This document shows positions 27,251 to 36,678 of a stretch of 64,000 bases of DNA, piece after piece. Origin of the DNA: Sulfurivermis fontis (GTDB taxonomy: Bacteria; Pseudomonadota; Gammaproteobacteria; Thiohalomonadales; Thiohalomonadaceae); assembly GCF_004001245.1 (NCBI RefSeq), contig NZ_AP018724.1, positions 538,501-602,500 of the forward strand. The letters are read 5' to 3'. The translations under genes were made by a program, and so were the position numbers. Within the stretch, counting starts at the first letter, position 1; each line of letters starts with the position of its first letter. The notes beneath the pieces were generated by a model that saw only the letters and a list, made by a program, of their open reading frames with translations, was not told the origin of the DNA and did not search any database.

Positions 27251-29209
27251 TCACGGTTGCCGCAACAGCATCACCTCACCACCATCCTGCCGTCGCTGCA
27301 GCGTGGGCTGCCAACCGGCCGCGGCGAGATCCCGTTGCAGCAAGCCCAGCGGCGTGACGAAATCGGCCAGCGTGCGCGGCACGGTAAAACTCCCCAGTAC
27401 ACGGCTGCTTTCCACCCAGGCGGTATTACCCAGCCACAGCGGCGTGTCGCCCGGTTGCAGGCGATGGCCGCTGGGCCACAGGCGCAGCACGCGCAAACGC
27501 CGGTCATCGGCATCCGCCTTGATGAGCAGCAGTTGCTGGTGTTGCCCGGCGTGTACCTGCGGCAGGATCGGCTGCTGTGCCGGCGAGGCCGCCAGGTTCA
27601 GCCATTGCAGCCAGCTGACGGCGTCGAGGGCGACCGGCTCGCGCCAGCCGAGTGGCTCCAGGGCCTGTTGCAGCGCCGCGGGTTCACCGGCGTATTGCAG
27701 GGTGAGGGGGTGGCTGTGGCGATGGCGCAGATCTTCCCGCTCCGCCGGCAGGGTGGCCCAGCCCTCCTGCCGCCAGAGGGCGGCGTCGATGTCGCGCAGT
27801 GCCGGTGCGCGGGCATGCGCGGCCAGATCGGTCGCGTAATGTGCGCTGCGGTACCACAGGCCGGCGGCAAGCAGGCAACCCAGCGCGACCAGCAGCAGCG
27901 GCCGCGCCGCCGGCCGGCCGCTGCCGTGGCGCAGCCAGGCGATGCCGAGCAGCGTGGCCCACAGCAGTCCCAGCGACAGGCCGAGGATCACCTCGGACAG
28001 CCGCTGGCTGGCGAGGTAGAGCTGGGCAAAGGCGATGCCGGTGAGCAGCAGGGCGGTACCGCCATACACCAGCCAGCGCCAGCGCTCACTGGCCTCGCGT
28101 GCCAGCAATACGGCGAGGAAGCCATACACGGCGGCGGCCAGTGCCAGCGACGGGGCCGCCGTGGTGTGGTCCTGCAGCCACCGTTGCAGCAGGGCAAACA
28201 GGCCGGCAAAGGCGGCCGCAGCCAGCCAGTGGAGCGCGGCCTGCCAGTGGTGCCGCGCCAGCAGCCACAGCATAACGCCGCCGATCAGCGGCAGCAGGGT
28301 GGCCAGTTTGCCCAGGGCCGCGAGGGGCAGCAGCAGTCGATTCGCCCAGGGCGTGTGCAGCGCGGCCAGGCCATCGCGTACGGTGGCATCCAGATCGGGC
28401 AGGGCCGTGCCGCCGAGGGCTTGCAGGGTCCACAGCAGGGTGATGCCGGCCAGGAGCAGCAACAGGCCGAGCAGGCTCAGACCGCGCGCCTCGGGGTGAT
28501 CCGGATCGAGCAGGGCGGCCGGCAGGTGGCCGAGACGGGGGTGGCGGGCGGACCAGTCCAGCCCGTAGCGCAACACGCGGTAGGCGTGGCGATGCCACAG
28601 GCCGAACAACCGGCGTGTCAGCCACAGCGCCAGCAGCAGCAACATCAGCAGGGTGCCGAGCAGCAGCGCCAGCCGTGTCGCCACCTCGGCGGCGAGGCCG
28701 AGCGAGGCGGCGAACACCATGCCGGGCAGCACGTACACCGGCGCCCACAGCACGCCGGAGATCATGTTGACCACGGCGAAGCGCCGCACCGGCATTTCCA
28801 GCATGCCGGCCACCAACGGGATCACCGGCCGCAGCGGGCCGACGAAGCGGCCGAGCAGCACGCTCTTGCCGCCGTGGCGGTGGAAGAAATCGACGGCGCC
28901 GGCCATGAGTTCCGGGTGGCGGCGCAGCGGCCACATGACGCGGATGCGCTGGTGGTAGTGCCTGCCGAGCCAGAAGCTGATTCCGTCACCGGCGATGGCG
29001 CCGGCCGCGGCCCAGGCCAGCGTCGGCCAGAGTTCGAGCACGCCGGCGCCGATCAGCGCGCCGATGCCGAACATCAGCACTGCGCCGGGCAGGAACAACC
29101 CCACCACGGCCAGTGATTCGCCACAGGCGATGAGCAGCACGGCGACACCGGCCCACGCCGGGTGGGCGCGCAGCCAGTCGAGCACGATATCCAGCAGGCC
29201 GAAGTCCAT
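27251..29209 (-). CDS. DedA-PAP2-LssY fusion membrane protein
   Basis: This 652-residue membrane protein has three parts. An N-terminal DedA/VTT domain (about 1-200) contains the FVGPLRPVIPLVAG signature. A central PAP2-phosphatase-like helix bundle (about 225-440) follows, with an LssY-type C-terminal domain (about 460-652) beyond it. The PAP2 catalytic motifs look eroded: the PSGH position reads APSLALAA and the last motif reads SQRLSEVILG without the usual His/Asp. DedA proteins are undecaprenyl-phosphate or lipid scramblases, so this protein may move rather than dephosphorylate lipids. It ends convergently with the Lon-domain gene. Confidence 0.85.
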   Translation of the reverse strand: MDFGLLDIVLDWLRAHPAWAGVAVLLIACGESLAVVGLFLPGAVLMFGIGALIGAGVLELWPTLAWAAAGAIAGDGISFWLGRHYHQRIRVMWPLRRHPELMAGAVDFFHRHGGKSVLLGRFVGPLRPVIPLVAGMLEMPVRRFAVVNMISGVLWAPVYVLPGMVFAASLGLAAEVATRLALLLGTLLMLLLLALWLTRRLFGLWHRHAYRVLRYGLDWSARHPRLGHLPAALLDPDHPEARGLSLLGLLLLLAGITLLWTLQALGGTALPDLDATVRDGLAALHTPWANRLLLPLAALGKLATLLPLIGGVMLWLLARHHWQAALHWLAAAAFAGLFALLQRWLQDHTTAAPSLALAAAVYGFLAVLLAREASERWRWLVYGGTALLLTGIAFAQLYLASQRLSEVILGLSLGLLWATLLGIAWLRHGSGRPAARPLLLVALGCLLAAGLWYRSAHYATDLAAHARAPALRDIDAALWRQEGWATLPAEREDLRHRHSHPLTLQYAGEPAALQQALEPLGWREPVALDAVSWLQWLNLAASPAQQPILPQVHAGQHQQLLLIKADADDRRLRVLRLWPSGHRLQPGDTPLWLGNTAWVESSRVLGSFTVPRTLADFVTPLGLLQRDLAAAGWQPTLQRRQDGGEVMLLRQP

Positions 29210-29262
29210 GGCTTGATTCTAACGTGTTGCGGGGGGCGCCTGCGGCGGGCACACTGCCCGTT

Positions 29263-29393
29263 TGGACAGAGGTAGGGGGGCAAGGTACGAACTCGCTGTG
29301 CTCGTGATGTTTTGTAGCAAAACAACCGTGCGCGCAGCGCACACCGGCCTCGTATCCCGTACCTTGTCCCTCGTGCCTGTCCGTTTGGCGGAG
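29263..29393. repeat. Palindromic repeat family PR-A, copy 5
   Basis: The arms GGTAGGGGGGCAAGGTACG and CGTACCTTGTCCCTCGTGCC flank a core with ACTCGCTGTGCTCGTG and GTGCGCGCAGCGCAC. It lies between divergent genes (DedA fusion and metY), the only PR-A copy without a gene end. Confidence 0.7.
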
Positions 29394-29449
29394 GCGCGAT
29401 GCCCATCCCGGCATCGGCAATCAAACAACATGATGAGAGGAGTCACAGC

Positions 29450-30727
29450 GTGAAACTGGAAACCATCGCCATCCACGGCGGCTATTCCCCCGAGCCCACC
29501 ACCAAGGCGGTGGCGGTGCCCATCTACCAGACCACCTCCTACGCCTTCGACGACACCCAGCATGGCGCCGATCTGTTCGACCTCAAGGTGCCGGGCAACA
29601 TCTACACCCGCATCATGAACCCCACCACTGCCGTGCTGGAGCAGCGCGTGGCGGAGATGGAAGGCGGTGTGGCGGCCCTGGCGGTGGCCTCCGGCATGGC
29701 GGCGATCACCTACACCGTGCAGGCGCTGTGCGAGGTGGGCGACAACATCGTCGCCACCACCCGCCTGTACGGCGGCACCTACAACCTGTTCGCCCACACC
29801 CTGCCGCGCATGGGTATCGAGGTGCGCTTCGCCGCCCACGACGACATCGACGGCCTGGCCGCGCTGATCGACGACAAGACCAAGCTGGTGTACTGCGAGT
29901 CCATCGGCAACCCGGCCGCCAACGTGGTGGACTTCGGCCGTCTCGCTGCCGCGGCGCACGCCAGGGGCGTGCCGCTGGTGGTGGACAACACCGTGCCCTC
30001 GCCCTATCTGTGCCGCCCCATCGAGCACGGCGCCGACATCGTGGTGCACGCCCTGACCAAATACATGGGCGGCCACGGCACCTCCATCGCCGGCATCATC
30101 GTCGACTCCGGCAGGTTCGACTGGAAGGCCAACGCCCAGCGCTTCCCCATGCTCAACACCCCGGACCCGTCCTACCACGGCGTGGTCTATACGGAAGCCT
30201 TCGGCCCGGCGGCCTTCATCGGCCGCTGCCGCGTGGTGCCGCTGCGCAACATGGGCGCCGCGCTGTCGCCGTTCAATGCCTTCCTGATCCTGCAGGGCAT
30301 CGAGACCCTGGCCCTGCGCATGGAGCGTCATGGCGCCAACGCGCTCAAGGTGGCGCAGTTCCTCCAGGGCCATCCGCAGGTGAGCTGGGTCAACTATCCC
30401 GGTCTGCCCGACTCGCCCGACTACCCGCTGGTGCAGAAGTACATGCGCGACGGCAACGCCTCCGGCATCCTTTCCTTCGGCATCCAAGGCGGGCGCGAGG
30501 CGGGGGCGAAGTTCATCGACGCGCTCAAGCTCATCGTGCGCCTGGTGAACATCGGCGATGCCAAGTCGCTGGCCTGCCACCCGGCCACCACCACCCACCG
30601 CCAGCTCAACGACGCCGAACTGAAGTCGGCCGGCGTGACGCCCGACATGGTGCGCCTGTCCATCGGCATCGAGCACGTCGACGACATCATCGCCGACATC
30701 GAGCAGGCCCTGGCGGCGGCCCGGTAG
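29450..30727 (+). CDS. metY: O-acetylhomoserine sulfhydrylase (Cys/Met metabolism PLP enzyme)
   Basis: This 425-residue PLP enzyme forms homocysteine from O-acetylhomoserine and sulfide. The PLP-binding Lys204 lies in HALTKYMGGHGTSIAG, and the family blocks YTRIMNPTTAVLEQRVAEMEGG, GGTYNLFAHTLPRMGIEV and PATTTHRQLNDAEL are present. I chose the GTG at 29450 because homology begins V/M-KLETIAIHGG and GAGAGGAG lies 9 nt upstream; an ATG at 29399 has no homology upstream. The gene ends at a strong bidirectional terminator. Confidence 0.92.
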   Translation: MKLETIAIHGGYSPEPTTKAVAVPIYQTTSYAFDDTQHGADLFDLKVPGNIYTRIMNPTTAVLEQRVAEMEGGVAALAVASGMAAITYTVQALCEVGDNIVATTRLYGGTYNLFAHTLPRMGIEVRFAAHDDIDGLAALIDDKTKLVYCESIGNPAANVVDFGRLAAAAHARGVPLVVDNTVPSPYLCRPIEHGADIVVHALTKYMGGHGTSIAGIIVDSGRFDWKANAQRFPMLNTPDPSYHGVVYTEAFGPAAFIGRCRVVPLRNMGAALSPFNAFLILQGIETLALRMERHGANALKVAQFLQGHPQVSWVNYPGLPDSPDYPLVQKYMRDGNASGILSFGIQGGREAGAKFIDALKLIVRLVNIGDAKSLACHPATTTHRQLNDAELKSAGVTPDMVRLSIGIEHVDDIIADIEQALAAAR

Positions 30728-30739
30728 GGCGTGCCACAG

Positions 30740-30777
30740 AAAGCAAAACGCCGCTGGTGACAGCGGCGTTTTGCTTT
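30740..30777. terminator. Bidirectional terminator
   Basis: A perfect 17-bp stem, AAAGCAAAACGCCGCTG with CAGCGGCGTTTTGCTTT, has a GTGA loop. It lies between convergent metY and the DUF2934 gene and gives T-tracts on both strands. Confidence 0.95.
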
Positions 30778-30796
30778 GCGGGAAGAGCAGACGCGT

Positions 30797-31102
30797 CTAC
30801 TTGGTCAGACGCCCCAGCATCGCATCGATCTCGCGCTCGGCGGCGCACCAGTCATCCATTTCGGCGCCGCCGCCGAAGCCGCGGTGCAGGGCGCGGTAGT
30901 AGGCGGCCTCGCGGATCATGTGCTGGCGCATCTCTTCGCTGACCGTGACGGCCGCCGCCTTCTTGGCGCGCGGCTTGGGGTCGGCCGCCTTTTTCGGCGC
31001 CGTCTGCTTCGGGGCGGCCTTTTTCGCGGCAGCAGCCTTGGGCTTGGCTTCCGTGCTGGTGGATTTCCTGGATGGAGTGGTCGACTTTTTCTGCTCTGCC
31101 AT
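30797..31102 (-). CDS. DUF2934 protein with Lys/Ala-rich N-terminus
   Basis: This 101-residue protein has a low-complexity basic N-terminus (about residues 4-50; AAKKAAPK-type repeats reminiscent of histone H1) and a C-terminal DUF2934 segment with REAAYYRALHRGFGGGAEMDDW. The family's short motif, an aromatic/Ala-rich helix followed by W-x2-AE, is intact. The basic tail suggests nucleic-acid or nucleoid binding, an inference only. Transcription is leftward and converges on metY through the terminator. The ATG at 31102 has GGAG 7 nt upstream. Confidence 0.8.
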   Translation of the reverse strand: MAEQKKSTTPSRKSTSTEAKPKAAAAKKAAPKQTAPKKAADPKPRAKKAAAVTVSEEMRQHMIREAAYYRALHRGFGGGAEMDDWCAAEREIDAMLGRLTK

Positions 31103-31426
31103 GATGGTGCTCCCTGACCTGATATTAAGCGCGAACGTTATTTAACGTAGCTGACTTTTCGTATTGTGCTACGAAACCATGAAAGTGCAATGACAATTTT
31201 CTCCTGTGCAAGGCCGGGCCAGCGGCGCAGACGTGAAGGCACGCACGCCTTGTAGCGCATGGACGCGGCATAGTGGCATGAGGAGAACACGGGAATAAAA
31301 TGCCGCCTCCCTGACTCCTAGCAACCAGGAAAGGAAGGGTTGCAGGCGCCGTTCTGCAGCCGTTCACAACAATAACCGAAGCAGGGGTCGCCGCGCGCCG
31401 GCGCGGCTGCACGAGGAGAAGCCACT
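31103..31426. other. Intergenic region without recognisable elements
   Basis: This is about 320 bp between the divergent DUF2934 and rhodanese genes. It has lower GC at 31125-31200. It must hold promoters for both, but I saw no palindrome or operator that I can name, and no short gene with a good ribosome site. Confidence 0.4.
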
Positions 31427-32260
31427 ATGAATTCCATGAATCACCACTGGTCCCGCCATGCCTGGCTGTTGCTGGTGGCCGCCGTATTGCTCGGCGGGAC
31501 GGCCTGGGCGGACGACGAAATGCCGGGGCGTTCGCGCTATCCCACCGTGAAGCCGGTGGAGCTGGCGCAGCTGCAGGCCATGCGTCCCAACGTCATCATC
31601 GTCGATGCCCGTTCGCACTACGAGTACGAAACACTGCACATCAAAGGGGCGGTCAACGTCCCGCTGGGGGAACAGGGGTTTGTGGAGGGCGTCAAGGCGC
31701 TGCGGGCCGAATCCAGCCATCCCATCGTGTTCTACTGCAACGGCCGCACCTGCATGAAGTCCTACCAGGCGGCCCTGGAGGCGCAGAACAGCGGCATCGT
31801 CAATGTCTATGCCTATGACGCCGGCATCTTCGACTGGGTCAAGGCCTATCCCGACGACTCGGTGCTGCTGGGGCGCACGCCGGTGGATCCCGCCCGTCTG
31901 CTCGGCAAGGACAAGCTGCAGGCGCATACCCTGAAGCCGGCCGAGTTCGAAAAACGCATCGACGACAATGCGCTGATCCTCGATGTGCGGGACAAGTTCC
32001 AGCAGGAAGCCATCACCCTGTTCCCCATGCGCCAGCACTCGGTGCCGCTGGATAACAAGGCCTTGCAGAAATATGTCGATCAGGCGCGGCAGGAGGGCAA
32101 GACCCTGCTGATCTACGACGAGGCCGGGCATCAGGTGCGTTGGTTGCAGTATTACCTGGAGTCGGAAAAGGTGGCCTCGTACTATTTCCTGGCCGGGGGC
32201 GCCAAAGGCTATTTCGACCTGATGATGGGCGATATCGTCGGCCAGAACTCCCGACAGTAG
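31427..32260 (+). CDS. Exported protein with two rhodanese domains
   Basis: This 277-residue protein has an N-terminal signal peptide (about residues 1-28, cleaved after AWA). The first rhodanese domain (about 40-145) has the CNGRTC active loop (FYCNGRTCMKS), with Cys as the expected persulfide carrier. The second (about 160-275) lacks the active Cys (YDEAGHQ at that place) and is probably structural. This is a periplasmic single-turnover sulfurtransferase layout; it could serve sulfur trafficking in a sulfur-using organism. The start at 31427 has AGGAG 9 nt upstream. Confidence 0.85.
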   Translation: MNSMNHHWSRHAWLLLVAAVLLGGTAWADDEMPGRSRYPTVKPVELAQLQAMRPNVIIVDARSHYEYETLHIKGAVNVPLGEQGFVEGVKALRAESSHPIVFYCNGRTCMKSYQAALEAQNSGIVNVYAYDAGIFDWVKAYPDDSVLLGRTPVDPARLLGKDKLQAHTLKPAEFEKRIDDNALILDVRDKFQQEAITLFPMRQHSVPLDNKALQKYVDQARQEGKTLLIYDEAGHQVRWLQYYLESEKVASYYFLAGGAKGYFDLMMGDIVGQNSRQ

Positions 32261-32334
32261 CCTGCGCGGCGAAGGTCCGCTGCCTCAACGGCGACCCTGG
32301 CGGGCGGTGCGGGCAGGCGCTGGCCGGGGCAGTG

Positions 32335-32967
32335 TCAATCCGCCACGAAGGGGTTGCCGAGACGTTCGCGGCCGAAGGTGGACAGCGGGCCGTGGCCGGG
32401 GATGAAGGTGACGTCGTCGCCGAGGGGAAACAGCCGGGTGCGGATGGCGCGGATCAGGGCGTCGTGGTCGCCGCGCGGAAAATCGGTGCGGCCGATGGAA
32501 CCCTTGAACAGCACATCGCCGACGAAGGCCAACTGCGCGGCGGGCTGATAAAACACCACGTGTCCCGGCGTGTGGCCGGGGCAGTGGATGACATCGAGCG
32601 ACAGCGTGCCCACCTGCACCGTGTCGCCGTCGTTGAGCCAGCGATCAGGCAGAAACGCAGCCGTATCGGGAAAGCCGAACATCGCCGCCTGCTCCGGCAA
32701 GTTCTCCAGCCAGAAGCGATCTTCCTCCTGTGGCCCCTCCACCGGTATGCCCAGGCGGTCGGCCAGAAGGCGTGCGGCACCGACGTGATCGAGATGGCCA
32801 TGGGTGAGCAGCAGCCTGGTCAGCGTCACGCCGGCCTGCCGTGCCGCGGCGAGCAGCCTTTCTTCATCGCCGCCCGGGTCGATGAGCGCACCCTCCATGG
32901 TCTGCTCGTCCCAGACGAGGGAGCAGTTCTGCTGGAAGGCGGTGACGGGGATGACCTTGTAGTTCAT
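32335..32967 (-). CDS. Glyoxalase-II-like metallo-beta-lactamase-fold hydrolase
   Basis: This 210-residue metal hydrolase has the [10 protein letters not shown] signature (HxHxDH), [10 protein letters not shown], and [17 protein letters not shown], as in the YcbL/GloC branch of the glyoxalase II family. That branch hydrolyses S-D-lactoylglutathione or related thioesters. The C-terminal domain of classical GloB is absent. The start at 32967 ([15 protein letters not shown]) is given by homology. The gene ends upstream of a stretch with no clear terminator and begins next to the PR-C repeat. Confidence 0.9.
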   Translation of the reverse strand: MNYKVIPVTAFQQNCSLVWDEQTMEGALIDPGGDEERLLAAARQAGVTLTRLLLTHGHLDHVGAARLLADRLGIPVEGPQEEDRFWLENLPEQAAMFGFPDTAAFLPDRWLNDGDTVQVGTLSLDVIHCPGHTPGHVVFYQPAAQLAFVGDVLFKGSIGRTDFPRGDHDALIRAIRTRLFPLGDDVTFIPGHGPLSTFGRERLGNPFVAD

Positions 32968-32977
32968 GAAGGCAGTC

Positions 32978-33050
32978 GCAAGTTTCAAGTTACAAGTGGC
33001 AAGCAAAAGACAAACCAGGCCTCTCTCTTGTCACTTGCAACTTGCCACTG
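32978..33050. repeat. Palindromic repeat PR-C (single copy)
   Basis: The arms GCAAGTTTCAAGTTACAAGTG and its near-complement CACTTGCAACTTGCCACT are inverted about a core. The style (short direct units such as CAAGTTACAAG/TTGCAAGTGACAAG) mirrors PR-A and PR-B, but the sequence differs. It lies between hemL and the hydrolase gene, directly at the hemL stop. Confidence 0.55.
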
Positions 33051-33052
33051 TT

Positions 33053-34336
33053 CTACAGCGTGCGCAGCACCTTGCCTGCCGCTGCGATGGTGGCATCCAG
33101 GTCCGCCGTGGTGTGGGCGGCGGAGACGAAGCCGGCCTCGAAGGCGGAGGGGGCGAGGTAGACGCCTTCATTCAGCATGCCGTGGAAGAACAGCTTGAAG
33201 CGGTCGACGTTGCACTTCTGCACCGCCTGGCCGTAGCTGGTGATCTTTTCCTCCTCGGTGAAGAAGAGGCCGAACATGCCGCCGACGTGGTTCTCGCTCA
33301 TGGGGATGCCGGCCTTTTTCGCCTCCGCCATGATGCCGTGGACCAGGTACTCGGTCTTCTGCGCCAGGTCTTCATAGAAGCCGGGCCGGGTGACGAGGTC
33401 GAGGTTGGCCAGGCCGGCGGCCATCGCCACCGGATTGCCGGACAGGGTGCCGGCCTGATAGACCGGGCCGAGGGGGGCGATCTTTTCCATGATCTCACGC
33501 TTGCCGCCGAAGGCGCCCACCGGCATGCCGCCGCCGACCACCTTGCCCAGGGTGGTGAGGTCGGGTTTGATGCCGTAATGACCCTGGGCGCCGCCGAGGG
33601 CGACGCGGAAACCGGTCATCACCTCGTCGAAGATCAGCACCGCGCCGTACTCGTCGCACACCGCGCGCAGGGTTTCGAGGAAGCCGGGCACCGGCGGGAT
33701 GCAGTTCATGTTGCCGGCCACCGGCTCGACGATGATGCAGGCGATGTGAAAGCCGTCGGTCCTGAAGGCGGCCTTTACCGCCGCGGCGTCGTTGTAGGGC
33801 AGGGTAATGGTGTGTTCGGCCAGCGACGCCGGCACGCCGGGGCTGCTCGGCACGCCCAGGGTCAGCATGCCGGAGCCGGCCTTCACCAGCAGGGAGTCGG
33901 AGTGACCGTGGTAGCAACCCTCGAACTTCACGATCTTGTCGCGATTGGTGTAGCCGCGCGCCAGGCGGATGGCGCTCATGGTCGCTTCGGTGCCGCTGGA
34001 GACCATGCGCACCATGTCCATGGACGGCACCAGTGCGCACAGGCGGTCGGCCATCAGCGTCTCGCTCACCGTCGGCGCGCCGAAGGACAGGCCCTTGGCC
34101 GCGGCCTGTTGCACCGCTTCGATCACCTTGGGATGGGCATGGCCGACGATGGCCGGCCCCCAGGAGGCGACGTAGTCGATGTACTTCTTGCCGCTCTCCG
34201 ACCACAGATAGGCGCCCTCGCCGCGCTGGAAGAAGATCGGCTCGCCGCCGACGCCCTTGAAGGCGCGCACCGGGGAGTTGACGCCGCCGGGGATGTGCTT
34301 CTGGGCGGCGGCGAAGAGTTCGTGCGAGTGGGGCAT
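33053..34336 (-). CDS. hemL: Glutamate-1-semialdehyde 2,1-aminomutase HemL
   Basis: This 427-residue PLP enzyme converts glutamate-1-semialdehyde to 5-aminolevulinate, the first committed tetrapyrrole precursor of the C5 pathway. The PLP Lys lies in [15 protein letters not shown], with [14 protein letters not shown] ahead of it and the N-terminal [13 protein letters not shown]. The length matches E. coli HemL (426). The start at 34336 was set by homology ([13 protein letters not shown]) over an ATG at 34372. thiE lies upstream, separated by PR-B copy 2. Confidence 0.94.
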   Translation of the reverse strand: MPHSHELFAAAQKHIPGGVNSPVRAFKGVGGEPIFFQRGEGAYLWSESGKKYIDYVASWGPAIVGHAHPKVIEAVQQAAAKGLSFGAPTVSETLMADRLCALVPSMDMVRMVSSGTEATMSAIRLARGYTNRDKIVKFEGCYHGHSDSLLVKAGSGMLTLGVPSSPGVPASLAEHTITLPYNDAAAVKAAFRTDGFHIACIIVEPVAGNMNCIPPVPGFLETLRAVCDEYGAVLIFDEVMTGFRVALGGAQGHYGIKPDLTTLGKVVGGGMPVGAFGGKREIMEKIAPLGPVYQAGTLSGNPVAMAAGLANLDLVTRPGFYEDLAQKTEYLVHGIMAEAKKAGIPMSENHVGGMFGLFFTEEEKITSYGQAVQKCNVDRFKLFFHGMLNEGVYLAPSAFEAGFVSAAHTTADLDATIAAAGKVLRTL

Positions 34337-34369
34337 GGTGATACCTTTCCTAACGAGTAAAAAACAGTT

Positions 34370-34531
34370 CAACGCAAAGATGCGAAGGTCGCCAAGGGAC
34401 GCCGCTTTTTTGTGGAAGCGCGGTTATACCGGGCGATGACGACACCTGGACAGCCCATGCCGCCTGATAAATCGGGCTCCCACAACGCAACATATCTTTG
34501 CGCCCTTGGTGTCCTTTGCGTCTTTGCGTTT
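34370..34531. repeat. Palindromic repeat family PR-B, copy 2, with nested inner palindrome
   Basis: The outer arms AACGCAAAGATGCGAAGG and CCTTTGCGTCTTTGCGTTT are inverted. The inner part carries GTGG-A...CACCTGG...GGGCTCCCAC. The inner block matches that of copy 3 in inverse orientation. It sits between the thiE stop and hemL start. Confidence 0.65.
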
Positions 34532-34536
34532 AAGCC

Positions 34537-35160
34537 TTATTCGAACAGGCGGGACAGGCGCATTGCGGCGGCGCGAACATCACGCTGGCCGAATACATCG
34601 GAGATCACGGCGAGCAGGTCGGCACCGGCCGCGACCAGCCGCGCGCCATTGTCGGCGTTGATGCCGCCGATGGCAACCACCGGCACCCGGAGCCGCCCCT
34701 TGGCCTGGCGCAGCAGGTCGCATTCGGCGCGTACCGCGCCGGGCTTGACCGTGGATGGGAAAAAGCTGCCGAAGGCCACATAATCGGCGCCGGCAGCCTC
34801 TGCCGCGACGGCACGTTCCAGCTCGTTGTAGCAGGAGACGCCGATGATGGCGGCGGGACCGAGGGCGGCGCGGGCGCTGGCGATGTCGCCGTCGTCGCGG
34901 CCGAGGTGGACTCCGGCGGCGCCCACCGCAGCCGCCAGGGCCACGTCGTCGTTGATGATCAACGGCACGCCCAGCGGCCGGCACAGATGGACCAGGTCCT
35001 GGGCCTCCCAGCGGCGCTTGTCCGCATCACTGCCCTTGTCCCGGTATTGCACCATGACGGCGCCGCCGGCGATCGCGGCGGCCACCGCCGGGACCAGCCT
35101 TTCATCCGGGATGAGGCCGCTGTCGGTGAGGACATAGAGTCCGTGCGGGATATTTTTCAT
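34537..35160 (-). CDS. thiE: Thiamine phosphate synthase ThiE
   Basis: This 207-residue TIM-barrel enzyme couples HMP-PP and thiazole phosphate to thiamine monophosphate. The signatures are QYRDKGSD, INDDVALA, VHLGRDD (substrate pyrophosphate binding), FGSFFPSTVK (the FG..F.T.K block) and AIGGINADN. I saw no THI-box riboswitch upstream. It is divergent from a DUF3108 gene. thiD lies 1.65 kb away on the same strand but separated by unrelated genes. Confidence 0.93.
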   Translation of the reverse strand: MKNIPHGLYVLTDSGLIPDERLVPAVAAAIAGGAVMVQYRDKGSDADKRRWEAQDLVHLCRPLGVPLIINDDVALAAAVGAAGVHLGRDDGDIASARAALGPAAIIGVSCYNELERAVAAEAAGADYVAFGSFFPSTVKPGAVRAECDLLRQAKGRLRVPVVAIGGINADNGARLVAAGADLLAVISDVFGQRDVRAAAMRLSRLFE

Positions 35161-35297
35161 GGGCGCGAGAGTTCACGGCGTGGCGGTCGGGCGGGACAGC
35201 ATAAAACATCCGCTCCGGACAGGCACCCTGTACGGGGCGGGCAGCCGTCGCAGCCAGTGCTTGAACAGCGCACGAACTCCCGACTACCCTTGCTGAC

Positions 35298-36281
35298 ATG
35301 AGTCCGGCCACCCTTCGCCTCTGTACCGCCCTGATCGGCCTGCTGTTGCTGGCCGGGACGCCCGCCTGGGCGGTGGGCGAACCGCCGTTGCACCAGGCCG
35401 GCGAACGGCTCGATTACCGCATCTCCTATCGCGGCGTGTTTACCGCCTATGTCTGGAAGGACCTGGCGGACATGGCGCTGTATGCCTTTCCCGGCCGCGA
35501 GCGGTTCAACGGCGCGCCCATCTGCCGGGCCACCATGACGGTGGATACGCGCAATTACGGTTTTGCCGAGTTTTCCTACCCGGTGCGCCTGCGCTACGAC
35601 GCCCTGGCGGCGCCGGACCTGTCGTTCACCCATCTGGTCAGCGATCACGACGACGGTGTGGAAAACATCCATAACGTCATGTGGTTCGACTGGGAACACG
35701 AGCGCATCAAGTATTACCGCAAGCGCCTGTACGTGCCGGCCGAGCCGCGCCAGGTCGGGCCACGGTTCAGCTGGGAGACGGATGAGCACCGCTGGGAGGC
35801 CGATGGCAAGGAGCGGTTGCCGGCGTTTCTGACCGACTATGCGCCGGTCGGCGACGGGCTGAGTTATCTGATTCATGACCATACCCGACGGCGTATCAGG
35901 GAGGGTGCGGCGATGGACCCGCTCACCATGCTTTATGCACTGCGTACCTATGACTACGACGTACGTCCGGAACGCGAAATCGCTGTGGTGCACAAAGAGC
36001 AGATTGGCCGTTACGTGGTGCGGCTGCTCGGGCGGGAGACGATGCAGGCCAATGGGCAGACACAGGAGGTGTTGCATGTGCGTGTCAGGAAACACGATGC
36101 CGCCGTGGGCGCGCCGGGGCAGTTGGATGTGTGGCTGGCCGACGACCAGCAGCGCGTCATCACCCGCTTCGACATCGAGGCCAAGGTGGGGCTGATTCGT
36201 GTCGATCAGGTCGGCCGGCAGGGTTCCACCATGCTCGGCGGCTGTGTCGACGGCACGCCGCTGCAGTGGGCGTCACGCTGA
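35298..36281 (+). CDS. DUF3108 exported protein
   Basis: This 327-residue protein has a signal peptide (about residues 1-25, LLLLAGTPAWA cleavage) and the DUF3108 body with GERLDYRISYRGVF, a long central region, and QLDVWLADDQQRVITRFDIEAKVG near the C-terminus. The DUF3108 family is periplasmic and its role is not established. A central insertion with WFDWEHERIKYYRKRLY is typical. It is divergent from thiE, and the HMA protein starts about 120 bp downstream. Confidence 0.82.
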   Translation: MSPATLRLCTALIGLLLLAGTPAWAVGEPPLHQAGERLDYRISYRGVFTAYVWKDLADMALYAFPGRERFNGAPICRATMTVDTRNYGFAEFSYPVRLRYDALAAPDLSFTHLVSDHDDGVENIHNVMWFDWEHERIKYYRKRLYVPAEPRQVGPRFSWETDEHRWEADGKERLPAFLTDYAPVGDGLSYLIHDHTRRRIREGAAMDPLTMLYALRTYDYDVRPEREIAVVHKEQIGRYVVRLLGRETMQANGQTQEVLHVRVRKHDAAVGAPGQLDVWLADDQQRVITRFDIEAKVGLIRVDQVGRQGSTMLGGCVDGTPLQWASR

Positions 36282-36399
36282 AACCGTAAGCGGGTTGCCG
36301 ATAGACAGCGGCCGGGACTTCGCTAGAATAGCCCGCTTCCGCTTGAATGGCGTCCCGCCTTTCTTTCATTCTTGCTCAAGCATACGCAGAGGTATCTCC

Positions 36400-36675
36400 A
36401 TGGCTTTTTCCGTTCAGGTCGAGAACATCAAGTGTGGCGGCTGTGCCAACACGATCCGCAAGCGCGTGACCGAGATTGACGGCGTAAACGGCGCCGAAGT
36501 GGTGGTGGAGCAGGGGCTGGTGAACGTGGAAGCCGACGAAGCTTTGCGCCCGGCGGTGGTGGCGGCGCTGGCCAAGGCGGGTTATCCCGAAGCCGGTTCG
36601 GTGCAGGGTATGGCCTCGATCAAGGCCAAGGCCACTTCCTTCGTGTCCTGCGCCATCGGGCGCATGGACGATTAA
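36400..36675 (+). CDS. Heavy-metal-associated (HMA) domain protein
   Basis: This 91-residue cytosolic metal-binding protein has an HMA fold with a C-x2-C site (KCGGC, Cys12 and Cys15). It differs from the classical MxCxxC by IKCGGC, as in many CopZ-like or stress-related proteins. A C-terminal extension KAKATSFVSCAIGRMDD with another Cys is present. It may be a copper or other soft-metal chaperone; no P-type ATPase is near. Its 3' end is followed at once by PR-A copy 6. Confidence 0.85.
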   Translation: MAFSVQVENIKCGGCANTIRKRVTEIDGVNGAEVVVEQGLVNVEADEALRPAVVAALAKAGYPEAGSVQGMASIKAKATSFVSCAIGRMDD

Positions 36676-36678
36676 GAC

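Noticed and set aside
27215..29116. A 633-codon plus-strand open frame
   Set aside because: It is antisense to the DedA-LssY gene and Gln/Arg/Gly-rich, a GC-bias shadow with no family match.
34337..34369. THI-box (TPP) riboswitch near thiE or thiD
   Set aside because: No CTGAGA-type core or P3 stem seen upstream of either gene; the spaces are filled by repeats.
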